A stretch of DNA of 6,634 nucleotides from contig SKGI01000108.1 of assembly GCA_007117555.1 (NCBI GenBank), positions 1 through 6,634 of the forward strand, written 5' to 3'. The notes beneath the pieces are model-generated. The model made no database searches and had not been told where the DNA came from. It was given only the letters and a program-made list of their open reading frames with translations. The position numbers and the translations under genes are program-made. Below, piece by piece: positions 1 through 5,496 of this stretch. This stretch comes from Candidatus Izemoplasma sp. Its GTDB lineage: Bacteria > Bacillota_I > Bacilli_A > Izemoplasmatales > Izemoplasmataceae. Numbering within the stretch: the first letter of the stretch is position 1; each line of letters starts with the position of its first letter.

Positions 1-36
1 ACAACCGATTCATCCATTTGTGAACTGATGATAATG

Positions 37-65
37 TACACGCTGACCTTAAAGCGTATAGGTTA
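37..65 (+). other. Potential structured RNA element upstream of the DUF4430-like gene
   Basis: Two inverted repeats interleave here. ACGCT (40-44) can pair with AGCGT (53-57), and TGACCT (44-49) can pair with AGGTTA (60-65, one G-U pair). The arrangement is either two mutually exclusive hairpins or a very tight pseudoknot. It lies 26 bases before the start codon at 92 and could affect translation of the first unit. No convincing promoter is visible in 1-91, so the transcript probably begins at or before the window edge. The stems are short and may be chance. No known riboswitch consensus was recognised. Confidence 0.2.
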
Positions 66-91
66 GTATCCTCATATAAAGAGTTGATTGT

Positions 92-547
92 ATGAAATTA
101 ATCACGAGTCTCTTTGTGCTCATTGGTCTTGCCGGTCTTTTTAGTTATGTCACCTCGCTTTCTCCTTATGGAGAGAGCGAGGCTTCAGGTCGGATTGCTT
201 TGATCGTTCGTGATGAGGCGGGCGAGACAGTAATCAATGAAACGTATACATTTACCGAAGAGGATACTTTGTTTGATGTGCTTGAGCGTCACCACACGGT
301 CAACTGGGAGGCTCGTAGTGGTGCGATTACTGGACGCGTCATTCTTGGTATTGATGAGACCAATACGGATTTTGAATCTGACTTTCTTGCCATCTTGATT
401 ACCGGTCGTATTGTTAACCGGCATGGCGAGATTATTGAAGTTGAAGAGCATTTCTCAAGTGTTGGTGTCGATCTTATGCCGTTACTTGATGGCAATACGA
501 TTATTTTTGAACAACGTCAAGTAGGCGCTTTTAAGGCAGGTGATTAA
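92..547 (+). CDS. Secreted or membrane-anchored protein with a DUF4430-like domain
   Basis: This 151-residue protein has an N-terminal hydrophobic stretch (about residues 3-22) that acts as a signal peptide or single membrane anchor, so the rest should lie outside the membrane. There is no cysteine anywhere, hence no lipobox. Residues about 34-143 resemble the DUF4430 (transcobalamin C-terminal-like) fold: a strand, TLFDVLERHH-type helix, an IDETNTD stretch, FLAILITGRIVNR where the family usually has a Trp plus 'NG' turn, and a closing DGNTIIFEQ resembling the family's 'DGD.I.F' end. The family is linked to ligand binding, including cobalamin carriers in animals, but the ligand here is unknown. 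The start is supported by AAAGAG at 78-83, 8 bases before ATG. The stop is 2 bases before the next gene, so the two are probably co-translated. Domain assignment is from motif memory; the export signal is more certain than the domain. Confidence 0.62.
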   Translation: MKLITSLFVLIGLAGLFSYVTSLSPYGESEASGRIALIVRDEAGETVINETYTFTEEDTLFDVLERHHTVNWEARSGAITGRVILGIDETNTDFESDFLAILITGRIVNRHGEIIEVEEHFSSVGVDLMPLLDGNTIIFEQRQVGAFKAGD

Positions 548-549
548 GC

Positions 550-1083
550 ATGCACCTGAGATTGCTTGTTGTGACGGCGATGGCTATTACGGTCTTGTTT
601 GTTCAGGAACAGGCATTGTCATTCATTCCGAATGTTCAACTGAGTGCCATGCTCATTGTCCTTTACACGACATTGTTTAGTTTCCGTCGGATGACGGCCA
701 TTATTTTTGTTCATGTGTTGCTCGATAACATTTACATGGGCTCGATGCATCCTTTGTATACACCGGCTATGTTTATCGCCTGGATGATTATTCCCATTGC
801 CTGGCATACCGTTTTGCGCCAGAGTGTCTGTGAAAAACGGTTGGCACTGTTTGGTATCGTTTTTGGGTTTTTATATGGGATGACGTTTATCCCGTTTCGG
901 ATGATTGAGTTTGGTGTGCACATTTTTTGGCCCTATTTTTTAGCCGATCTACCGTTTGAAATTATTATGGCTGCGAGTAACTTCGTCACCATCTACTGGT
1001 TATATGGTCCATTGCGTCATGTCTTAAGGCGTGAAATGGCCAGTTTGTTTAGCCAAGAAGGCTTTTCGCCCCAACAACTTTGA
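550..1083 (+). CDS. Putative ECF transporter substrate-binding (S) component, membrane protein
   Basis: This 177-residue, very hydrophobic protein has about six predicted membrane helices (roughly residues 5-24, 27-45, 48-63, 70-89, 98-120, 126-152) and a basic C-terminal tail. Size and helix count match S components of energy-coupling factor transporters, which bind a vitamin or metal in the membrane and use a shared EcfA-EcfA'-EcfT module encoded elsewhere. The C-terminal pattern ADLPFEIIMAASNF followed by YGPLRHVL resembles the family's last helix. FIPNVQLSAMLIVLY and HVLLDNIYMGS are the other conserved-looking stretches, and they are likely substrate-facing. No ATPase or EcfT gene is in the window. 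AAGGCAGG (533-540) serves as ribosome binding site inside the end of the preceding gene. The substrate cannot be read from the sequence; the DUF4430-like partner makes a cobalamin-type or other vitamin ligand a guess. An unrelated small membrane protein is the alternative. Confidence 0.6.
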   Translation: MHLRLLVVTAMAITVLFVQEQALSFIPNVQLSAMLIVLYTTLFSFRRMTAIIFVHVLLDNIYMGSMHPLYTPAMFIAWMIIPIAWHTVLRQSVCEKRLALFGIVFGFLYGMTFIPFRMIEFGVHIFWPYFLADLPFEIIMAASNFVTIYWLYGPLRHVLRREMASLFSQEGFSPQQL

Positions 1084-1094
1084 AAAAGCATGAT

Positions 1095-1122
1095 AAAACA
1101 CTTGCCTTGCAGGTGTTTTTTT
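1095..1122 (+). terminator. Rho-independent terminator of the DUF4430/S-component unit
   Basis: AACACTTGC (1097-1105) pairs with GCAGGTGTT (1109-1117) through nine pairs including one G-U, with a three-base CTT loop. It can be lengthened by two A-T pairs, and seven T residues follow at 1116-1122. It lies 11 bases after the stop codon at 1083. The hairpin overlaps the rpsB promoter. Confidence 0.88.
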
Positions 1123-1130
1123 GCTATACT
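1102..1130 (+). promoter_or_regulatory. Sigma-A-type promoter of rpsB with extended -10
   Basis: TTGCCT (1102-1107) is the -35 and TATACT (1125-1130) the -10, with a 17-base spacer. TG at 1122-1123 plus one base gives an extended -10. The start point should lie near 1135-1138, leaving a leader of about 118 bases. The -35 sits in the stem and loop of the upstream terminator, and the terminator's T-tract is in the spacer. Confidence 0.72.
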
Positions 1131-1134
1131 GTTA

Positions 1135-1254
1135 AGGCCGTAAAATACACACACAAGAAGAGCCTATAACCGTGAGCTGCCAAAGAAGTGCAGTGGGAAT
1201 AGGTGTCGACGTTTGTGGCGGAAATACTCAAAAAAAATAGGAGGCAATACCATT
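1135..1254 (+). promoter_or_regulatory. Long rpsB leader, candidate S2-responsive control region
   Basis: The untranslated leader is about 118 bases. It can form an outer stem CCTAT (1163-1167) with ATAGG (1199-1203), possibly CC (1170-1171) with GG (1196-1197), and an inner stem CTGC (1177-1180) with GCAG (1190-1193). Competing pairings exist: CTGCCA (1177-1182) with TGGCGG (1216-1221), and AGGC (1135-1138) with GCCT (1162-1165). rpsB leaders are autoregulated by S2 in some bacteria (known for Escherichia coli), so feedback control is plausible. The structures were drawn by hand and no named RNA family was recognised. Confidence 0.45.
1239..1244 (+). promoter_or_regulatory. Ribosome binding site that fixes the rpsB start
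   Basis: AGGAGG lies 10 bases before ATG 1255. It selects [10 protein letters not shown] as the N-terminus, which matches the usual S2 start. The in-frame TTG at 1213 would add 14 residues unlike S2 and has no such site. Confidence 0.9.
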
Positions 1255-2331
1255 ATGGCAGTCGTATCCATGAAACAACTTCTTGAATCTGGTGTTCATT
1301 TTGGACATCAAACACGTCGCTGGAATCCAAAGATGGACCAGTACATTTACACCCAACGCAATGGCATCCACATCATTGACTTACAAAAAACAGTCGGTTA
1401 CATCGAAGAAGCGTACAAAAAATTACTTGAAATCGCCCAAGAAGGTGGAAAAGTTCTTTTTGTAGGCACGAAAAAACAAGCCGTTGATGTCATTGAATCA
1501 GAAGCAAAACGTGCCAATCAATTTTACGTGTCAAAACGGTGGCTTGGTGGCACCTTAACGAACTTCAAGACAATTCGGAAAAGTATCCGTCGTCTCCACC
1601 AAATCAAACAAATGGAAAAAGATGGCACCTTTGACCGTCTTCCTAAAAAAGAAGTCATTGGTTTACGTAAAGAGTTAAACCGTCTTGAAGCGTTCCTTGG
1701 TGGAATCCAAGAAATGCGGACGTTACCTGAAGCGGTCTTTATTGTCGATCCACGCAAAGAACGCAATGCCATTCTTGAAGCAAGAAAACTTGGCATCCCT
1801 GTATTTGGTATGGTTGATACAAACTGTGATCCAGACGATATAGATGTGATGATTCCTGCAAATGATGATGCCATCCGTTCTATCAAAGTCATCGTTACGA
1901 CGATGTGTAACGCCTTGATTGAAGGCGGCGCTGGCGATTCTGCTCAAAGTGATGACGCAGAAGCTAAACAAACAGATGCAGCCCCTGAAAAGCAAGAAAG
2001 AAGACCATCACGTCCGACCCGTGAACGTTCTGAACGTTCTCAAGAACGGTCAGCGCGCCCACAAGAGCGTCCTAAACGCAATGAGGCACGTCCTTACCGT
2101 CCTGATCCTAAACCACAACCTCAACCTCAAACGACAAAACCTGTCCAACCTCAACCGGTCAAAGAAGCCGCACCGGCGGTAGAGGCAAAGCCTGTGCCTA
2201 AAGAAAATCCTGTTCAGGCAACACTCGAAGACATGACCGTTAATGAACTGAGAGAACTTGCGAAAGACAAAGGTCTCACTGGTTATTCAAAACTTAAAAA
2301 ATCGGAACTCATCGAAGCTTTGAAAAACTAA
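1255..2331 (+). CDS. rpsB: 30S ribosomal protein S2 (uS2) with C-terminal Rho_N/SAP-like extension
   Basis: Residues 1-228 are a full S2 protein of the small ribosomal subunit, with landmarks [14 protein letters not shown] near the start, the [11 protein letters not shown] stretch in the middle, [15 protein letters not shown], and [14 protein letters not shown] near the end of the core. S2 is usually about 230-260 residues; this one is 358. Residues about 229-320 form an Ala/Glu/Gln then Arg/Pro/Gln-rich, probably unstructured, basic linker. Residues about 323-358 ([17 protein letters not shown], then [15 protein letters not shown]) match the helical Rho N-terminal/SAP-type nucleic-acid-binding motif. 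The extension is in frame, keeps coding character and stops right before a terminator, so it is not a sequencing artefact. I infer that it contacts RNA or another ribosome-associated factor; no function is shown. The gene has its own promoter, long leader and terminator. The S2 identity is essentially certain. Confidence 0.97.
   Translation: MAVVSMKQLLESGVHFGHQTRRWNPKMDQYIYTQRNGIHIIDLQKTVGYIEEAYKKLLEIAQEGGKVLFVGTKKQAVDVIESEAKRANQFYVSKRWLGGTLTNFKTIRKSIRRLHQIKQMEKDGTFDRLPKKEVIGLRKELNRLEAFLGGIQEMRTLPEAVFIVDPRKERNAILEARKLGIPVFGMVDTNCDPDDIDVMIPANDDAIRSIKVIVTTMCNALIEGGAGDSAQSDDAEAKQTDAAPEKQERRPSRPTRERSERSQERSARPQERPKRNEARPYRPDPKPQPQPQTTKPVQPQPVKEAAPAVEAKPVPKENPVQATLEDMTVNELRELAKDKGLTGYSKLKKSELIEALKN
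2022..2160 (+). repeat. Low-complexity, partly tandem-repeated DNA encoding the S2 linker
   Basis: TGAACGTTC is repeated head to tail at 2022-2030 and 2031-2039, with related AAGAACGGTC and AAGAGCGTC copies following. CAACCT is repeated at 2116-2121 and 2122-2127 with similar units near 2145-2157. The repeats encode ER(S/P) and PQPQ units. Such DNA can gain or lose units, so linker length may vary between strains. Confidence 0.5.
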
Positions 2332-2355
2332 AGAGAGCCTTTGCGCTCTCTTTTT
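2330..2355 (+). terminator. Terminator between rpsB and tsf
   Basis: AGAGAGC (2332-2338) pairs with GCTCTCT (2345-2351) around a six-base loop, with two more A-T pairs possible at the base and a run of T at 2351-2355. It begins within the rpsB stop codon. It should end or attenuate rpsB transcription before tsf. Confidence 0.85.
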
Positions 2356-2367
2356 CTCAATAGAACT

Positions 2368-2396
2368 GTGAATGCGTATTGTTTCATACGGTTCAC
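2368..2396. promoter_or_regulatory. Imperfect 29-bp palindrome over the tsf -35, possible operator
   Basis: GTGAA-TG-CGTAT (2368-2379) mirrors ATACG-G-TTCAC (2386-2396) around TGTTTC. Ten base pairs match exactly. The element covers the -35 of the tsf promoter and lies upstream of the expected start point, so it would act as DNA, not as part of the tsf transcript. Read-through RNA from rpsB could also fold here. No regulator was recognised. Confidence 0.4.
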
Positions 2397-2408
2397 TTGT
2401 GTTAAAAT
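2379..2408 (+). promoter_or_regulatory. Predicted tsf promoter
   Basis: TTGTTT (2379-2384) and TAAAAT (2403-2408) are separated by 18 bases, and TG at 2400-2401 makes an extended -10. Transcription would start near 2415, about 27 bases before the ATG. The position after a terminator supports a separate tsf promoter. The hexamers are only moderate. Confidence 0.55.
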
Positions 2409-2441
2409 AATACTTGAACTTAATCATATTGGAGGTCTATC

Positions 2442-3317
2442 ATGGCAGTTACCGCAGCACTTGTAAAACAGCTCCGTGAAAAAACAGGAGCGGGTATGTT
2501 AGATTGTAAAAAAGCATTGACCGAAACACAAGGCGACATCGACAAAGCCGTCGACTATCTTCGCGAAAAAGGCATTGCCAAAGCTGCAAAAAAAGCTGAT
2601 CGTATCGCAGCTGAAGGTTTATGCAACGTCATGGTTGAAGGCAATCGAGCTATTTTGTATGAACTGAACTCAGAAACTGATTTTGTCGCAAAAAACAAAG
2701 AGTTTCTCGATTTACTCGAAACCGTTGGCACCACATTGCTTAAGAGCGATGCAAACACCCTTGAAGAAGGGTTGGCTTTACAACATGAAGGGAAAGCGCT
2801 CGCCGATATTATTGTTGATGCGACCGCAAAAATTGGTGAAAAACTGACCTTAAGACGTTTTTACGCCGTCGAAAAAACCGACACTATGCATTTTGGTGCG
2901 TATGCCCACATGGGTGGTAAAATTGTTTCGCTTTCAGTCATTGAAGCGGGCGATGACGTTGTGGCGAAAGACATTTCCATGCATATCGCTGCAAACAACC
3001 CACGTTTCCGCGATCAAAGCCAAATTTCTCAAGATGAAATCGCCCATGAACGTGAAATACTCCGCAATGAAGCTTTGAATGAAGGCAAGCCCGAAAACAT
3101 CGTGGATAAGATGGTTGAAGGCCGTCTTAACAAATACTTAAAAGAAATTTGTCTCGTCAATCAACCGTTCGTGAAAAATCCCGACATCACCGTCGAACAA
3201 TATGCAAAAGAAAACGGTGCGACCGTTGTTTCCTTCTTGCGTCTTGAAGTCGGCGAAGGCATCGAAAAACGCCAAGACGATTTTGCCAGTGAAGTACAGG
3301 CACAAATTCGTTCATAA
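2442..3317 (+). CDS. tsf: Translation elongation factor Ts (EF-Ts)
   Basis: EF-Ts is the cytoplasmic nucleotide exchange factor that releases GDP from EF-Tu so it can bind GTP and aminoacyl-tRNA again. The 291-residue length is normal. Residues 1-55 form the UBA-like N-terminal domain (VKQLREKTGAGMLDCKKAL, then GDIDKAVDYLREKG). TDFVAKN at residues 79-85 is the signature containing the Asp-Phe pair that disturbs the EF-Tu magnesium site. The core dimer-type subdomains follow, with HMGGKIVSL and the C-terminal VEGRLNKYLKEICLVNQPF stretch. GGAGG at 2431-2435, 6 bases before ATG, fixes the start. The gene follows rpsB as in most bacteria, but a terminator and a separate promoter lie between them. 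Nothing is missing or unusual in the protein. Confidence 0.97.
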   Translation: MAVTAALVKQLREKTGAGMLDCKKALTETQGDIDKAVDYLREKGIAKAAKKADRIAAEGLCNVMVEGNRAILYELNSETDFVAKNKEFLDLLETVGTTLLKSDANTLEEGLALQHEGKALADIIVDATAKIGEKLTLRRFYAVEKTDTMHFGAYAHMGGKIVSLSVIEAGDDVVAKDISMHIAANNPRFRDQSQISQDEIAHEREILRNEALNEGKPENIVDKMVEGRLNKYLKEICLVNQPFVKNPDITVEQYAKENGATVVSFLRLEVGEGIEKRQDDFASEVQAQIRS

Positions 3318-3325
3318 CATTAAAA

Positions 3326-3355
3326 AAAATAGGACACTTTTTTGTGTCCTGTTTT
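3326..3355 (+). terminator. Hairpin terminator or attenuator between tsf and pyrH
   Basis: AGGACAC (3331-3337) pairs with GTGTCCT (3344-3350) around a TTTTTT loop. AAAAT before it can pair with GTTTT after it, extending the stem to 12 pairs. The downstream T run is short (3352-3355) and partly in the stem, so termination may be incomplete. An A-rich run on the 5' side would make it work on the opposite strand too, although no gene is there. Confidence 0.7.
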
Positions 3356-3374
3356 AAAACGGGGGTCTTAGGCG

Positions 3375-4088
3375 ATGAGAAACAAAAAGCGTCTGATTAT
3401 CAAATTAAGTGGTGAAGCACTGAGTGGTGTAAATGAAAAAGCCATCGATCCGATGCGCGTCAAAGAAATTGCCATCGAAATCAAAGAAGCCTATGATTTA
3501 GGGCAGTTTGAAATCGGCGTCATCTTAGGTGGTGGGAACATTTGGCGTGGTAAGACAGCAAGCGAAATGGGCATGGAACGAAGCAGCGCCGATTACATGG
3601 GTATGATTGCGACGATTATGAACGCACTTGCCTTACAAAACGCCCTCGAAGCACTTGGTGTTGAAACGCGCACTATGACGAGTTTGAACATCCCACAAGT
3701 TGCAGAACCTTACATCCGTCGCAAAGCGATTAGCAACTTAGAAAAAGGGATGATTGTCATCTTTGGCGGCGGTACAGGTAATCCTTATTTTAGTACGGAT
3801 ACAACCAGTGCTTTGCGTGCTGCAGAAATTGGAGCGAAAACTATACTGATGGCCAAAAATGGGGTGGATGGTGTTTATGATAAAGACCCAAAAACCCACG
3901 CGGATGCTGTTCGGTATACGACGCTTACCCATCACGAAGTTTTAGAAAATGGGTTACAAGTGATGGACTCAACTGCGGCTGCTTTATGCAAAGACAACAA
4001 CATTGAAATAGTCGTCTTCGATATGAACATTCGAGGCAACATTCGTCGCGCTGCACTCGGTGAACCTATCGGGACCATTATAAAATAG
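3375..4088 (+). CDS. pyrH: UMP kinase (uridylate kinase)
   Basis: The enzyme transfers phosphate from ATP to UMP to give UDP in the cytoplasm, a step of pyrimidine nucleotide synthesis; the bacterial form belongs to the amino acid kinase fold, is a hexamer and is usually controlled by GTP and UTP. The 237-residue length is typical. Visible motifs are KLSGEAL (residues 10-16), GGGNIWRG (52-59), DYMGM (73-77), the UMP/ATP-site loop [13 protein letters not shown] (131-143), [12 protein letters not shown] (161-172) and [13 protein letters not shown] near the end. The start gives the canonical beginning of the family. Its ribosome binding site is unusual, a GGGGG run at 3361-3365 about 9 bases upstream instead of a clear AGGAGG. 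frr follows 17 bases after the stop, so the two share a transcript. No clear promoter was found between the tsf hairpin and this gene. Confidence 0.97.
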   Translation: MRNKKRLIIKLSGEALSGVNEKAIDPMRVKEIAIEIKEAYDLGQFEIGVILGGGNIWRGKTASEMGMERSSADYMGMIATIMNALALQNALEALGVETRTMTSLNIPQVAEPYIRRKAISNLEKGMIVIFGGGTGNPYFSTDTTSALRAAEIGAKTILMAKNGVDGVYDKDPKTHADAVRYTTLTHHEVLENGLQVMDSTAAALCKDNNIEIVVFDMNIRGNIRRAALGEPIGTIIK

Positions 4089-4105
4089 CCAAGGAGGTTT
4101 GACCC

Positions 4106-4663
4106 ATGATTGATGACATACTCCTCGACGCTGAGGAACGGATGCAAGGTGCTTTAAACAATTTACAACGAGAATTTTCTAAGGTTCGCACAGGCCGGGC
4201 GAACCCCCGGTTGCTGGATTCGGTGCGTGTCGACTATTACGGCACCCCAACACCGATCAACCAGCTTGCCGGTGTATCGGTCCCTGAAGCGAATCAACTG
4301 CTTATCAAACCGTATGACCGCAAAGCTGTAAAAGATGTTGAAAAAGCGATATTAGCCGCAAACATTGGGGTGACACCCCAAAACGAAGGTGAACAGTTAC
4401 GCATTGTCCTGCCTCAGTTAACGGAGGAACGCCGGCGTCAACTCGTTAAAGATGTGAAGAAATTGACGGAAGAGGCGAAGGTCTCCATCCGCAATGTTCG
4501 CCGTGATGCGAATGATGGCATTAAGAAGCTTGAGAAGGCGGGCGATTTGAGTGAAGATGATTCAAAAGGGTACCAAGAAGATGTACAGACGCTCACCGAC
4601 ACGTATGTGGAAAAAGCTGATGCGGCATATGCCGACAAAGAGAAAGATTTGATGGAACTTTGA
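4106..4663 (+). CDS. frr: Ribosome recycling factor (RRF)
   Basis: RRF works with EF-G to split the post-termination ribosome into subunits. The length of 185 residues equals the family standard. The sequence shows the first long helix with VRTGRANPRLLD (residues 27-38), the small beta domain containing YYGTPTPINQLA and IKPYDRKAVKDVEKAI, then LPQLTEERRRQLVK and RNVRRDAND in the helical bundle, where the conserved arginines face 23S rRNA. AAGGAGG at 4091-4097, 8 bases before ATG, is a strong ribosome binding site. Pairing with pyrH is a conserved arrangement. The stop codon's last base is also the first base of the terminator stem. No anomaly is seen in the protein. Confidence 0.97.
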   Translation: MIDDILLDAEERMQGALNNLQREFSKVRTGRANPRLLDSVRVDYYGTPTPINQLAGVSVPEANQLLIKPYDRKAVKDVEKAILAANIGVTPQNEGEQLRIVLPQLTEERRRQLVKDVKKLTEEAKVSIRNVRRDANDGIKKLEKAGDLSEDDSKGYQEDVQTLTDTYVEKADAAYADKEKDLMEL

Positions 4664-4692
4664 CAAGCCACCGCAAGGTGGTTTGTTTTTTA
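4663..4692 (+). terminator. Strong terminator after frr
   Basis: ACAAGCCACC (4663-4672) pairs with GGTGGTTTGT (4677-4686) through ten pairs including one G-U, closed by a GCAA tetraloop of the stable GNRA type, followed by T at 4686-4692. It starts in the frr stop codon. It ends the pyrH-frr transcript. Confidence 0.92.
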
Positions 4693-4711
4693 AGCGAGAT
4701 AGGCTGTTCTA

Positions 4712-4741
4712 TTGGTAAAAACCGTGTCCTTGATGTATAAT
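4712..4741 (+). promoter_or_regulatory. Sigma-A-type promoter of the uppS-cdsA-dxr unit
   Basis: TTGGTA (4712-4717) and a perfect TATAAT (4736-4741) are 18 bases apart. Transcription should start near 4747-4749, giving a leader of about 25 bases. It lies directly after the frr terminator, which fits the start of a new unit. Confidence 0.78.
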
Positions 4742-4756
4742 ACTCGTGACTTTTGT

Positions 4757-4762
4757 AAAGGA
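4757..4762 (+). promoter_or_regulatory. Ribosome binding site that fixes the uppS start
   Basis: AAAGGA lies 10 bases before ATG 4773. The other in-frame start, GTG 4746, is at or before the predicted transcription start and has no ribosome binding site on the transcript, so 4773 is preferred. Confidence 0.75.
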
Positions 4763-4772
4763 TGTGAACGCC

Positions 4773-5492
4773 ATGTCGCATGCACCAAACGCTGTGCCTA
4801 ATCATGTGGCCATCATTCTTGATGGCAACGGTCGTTGGGCTAAAAAAAGAGGCCTTGAGCGTCATGAAGGCCATCGTGCAGGCGCTTTGAACTTGCGTGA
4901 TATTGCCTTAACAGCTGCGGATTGTGGTGTCAATGTGCTCAGTGTCTTTGCGTTCAGTACCGAAAATTGGCAGCGACCTAAAGAAGAAGTCGATCGCTTA
5001 ATGGCCTTGCCTGCGGAACTCGATGAAGTTTTGTGGGACAAACTTGAAGCCGCACAAATAAGCATTCGCTTCAGTGGTCGTCGTGACCGACTAAAGCCTG
5101 ATACACGTGACTTAATGGCAGAACTTGAAGCGAAAACATTCACGCATACCCGCATGGTTTTAAATGTTTGTCTCGATTACGGCAGTAAAGATGAGCGGCT
5201 GCACGCAACAAAGTCAATTGCGCAGGCTGCTTTAGATAAAAAACTGTCACTTGAAACACTCGATATCACCACGCTAAGTTCAGCCTTATACACACAAGGA
5301 TTACCGGATGTTGATTTTCTAATTCGCACCAGTGGTGAACAGCGTTTAAGCAATTTTTTATTGTTTCAAAGTGCGTATGCAGAGTTGTACTTTACCCGCG
5401 TTTTGTGGCCTGACTTTAAACCAAAGCGGTTTAAGCGCGCCTTAAAAGTATATCAAAAACGCACCCGTAAGTTTGGTGGCGTGAAAGGATGA
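4773..5492 (+). CDS. uppS: Isoprenyl (undecaprenyl) diphosphate synthase, cis type
   Basis: The enzyme adds isopentenyl diphosphate units to farnesyl diphosphate in cis configuration, making undecaprenyl diphosphate, the lipid carrier for peptidoglycan and other wall polymers; it is cytoplasmic and membrane-associated. From ATG 4773 it has 239 residues, near the usual 240-250. Motifs are HVAIILDGNGRWAKKRG (residues 11-27, catalytic Asp17), the GHRAG stretch (33-37), FAFSTENWQRP (59-69), IRTSGEQRLSNFL (184-196, the diphosphate-binding arginines 185 and 191) and AYAELYFTRVLWPDF with Glu204. The usually conserved NYGGR loop reads DYGSK (135-139), an unusual variant. AAAGGAT at 5484-5490, at the end of this gene, serves as the ribosome binding site of cdsA, and only 4 bases separate the two genes, so translation is likely coupled. 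Confidence 0.94.
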   Translation: MSHAPNAVPNHVAIILDGNGRWAKKRGLERHEGHRAGALNLRDIALTAADCGVNVLSVFAFSTENWQRPKEEVDRLMALPAELDEVLWDKLEAAQISIRFSGRRDRLKPDTRDLMAELEAKTFTHTRMVLNVCLDYGSKDERLHATKSIAQAALDKKLSLETLDITTLSSALYTQGLPDVDFLIRTSGEQRLSNFLLFQSAYAELYFTRVLWPDFKPKRFKRALKVYQKRTRKFGGVKG

Positions 5493-5496
5493 TCCG

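Noticed and set aside
30..80. Promoter candidates GATAAT (30-35), TAGTAT (64-69) and TATAAA (75-80) for the first unit
   Set aside because: None has a good -35 at the right distance, and the last overlaps the ribosome binding site. The true promoter probably lies outside the window.
1213..1254. Upstream TTG start extending S2 by 14 residues
   Set aside because: The added residues are unlike any S2 N-terminus, and the strong AGGAGG at 1239-1244 serves ATG 1255.
1524..1892. Open frame of about 122 codons on the minus strand inside rpsB
   Set aside because: It lies wholly antisense to a certain S2 core, has no recognisable protein features and no ribosome binding site worth noting. The same applies to the other antisense frames, including 4862-5155 within uppS.
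1919..2182. Open frame of 87 codons in another + frame over the S2 linker
   Set aside because: It is a by-product of the repeated, low-complexity DNA that encodes the S2 linker; the rpsB frame continues to a recognisable domain, so neither a frameshift nor a second gene is needed.
3356..3365. TTTTAAAAC-GGGGG region as a pyrH promoter
   Set aside because: No -35 fits, and a -10 here would leave almost no leader before ATG 3375.
4746..4772. Upstream GTG start extending UppS by 9 residues
   Set aside because: It lies 5 bases after the -10 TATAAT, at or before the expected transcription start, and has no ribosome binding site.
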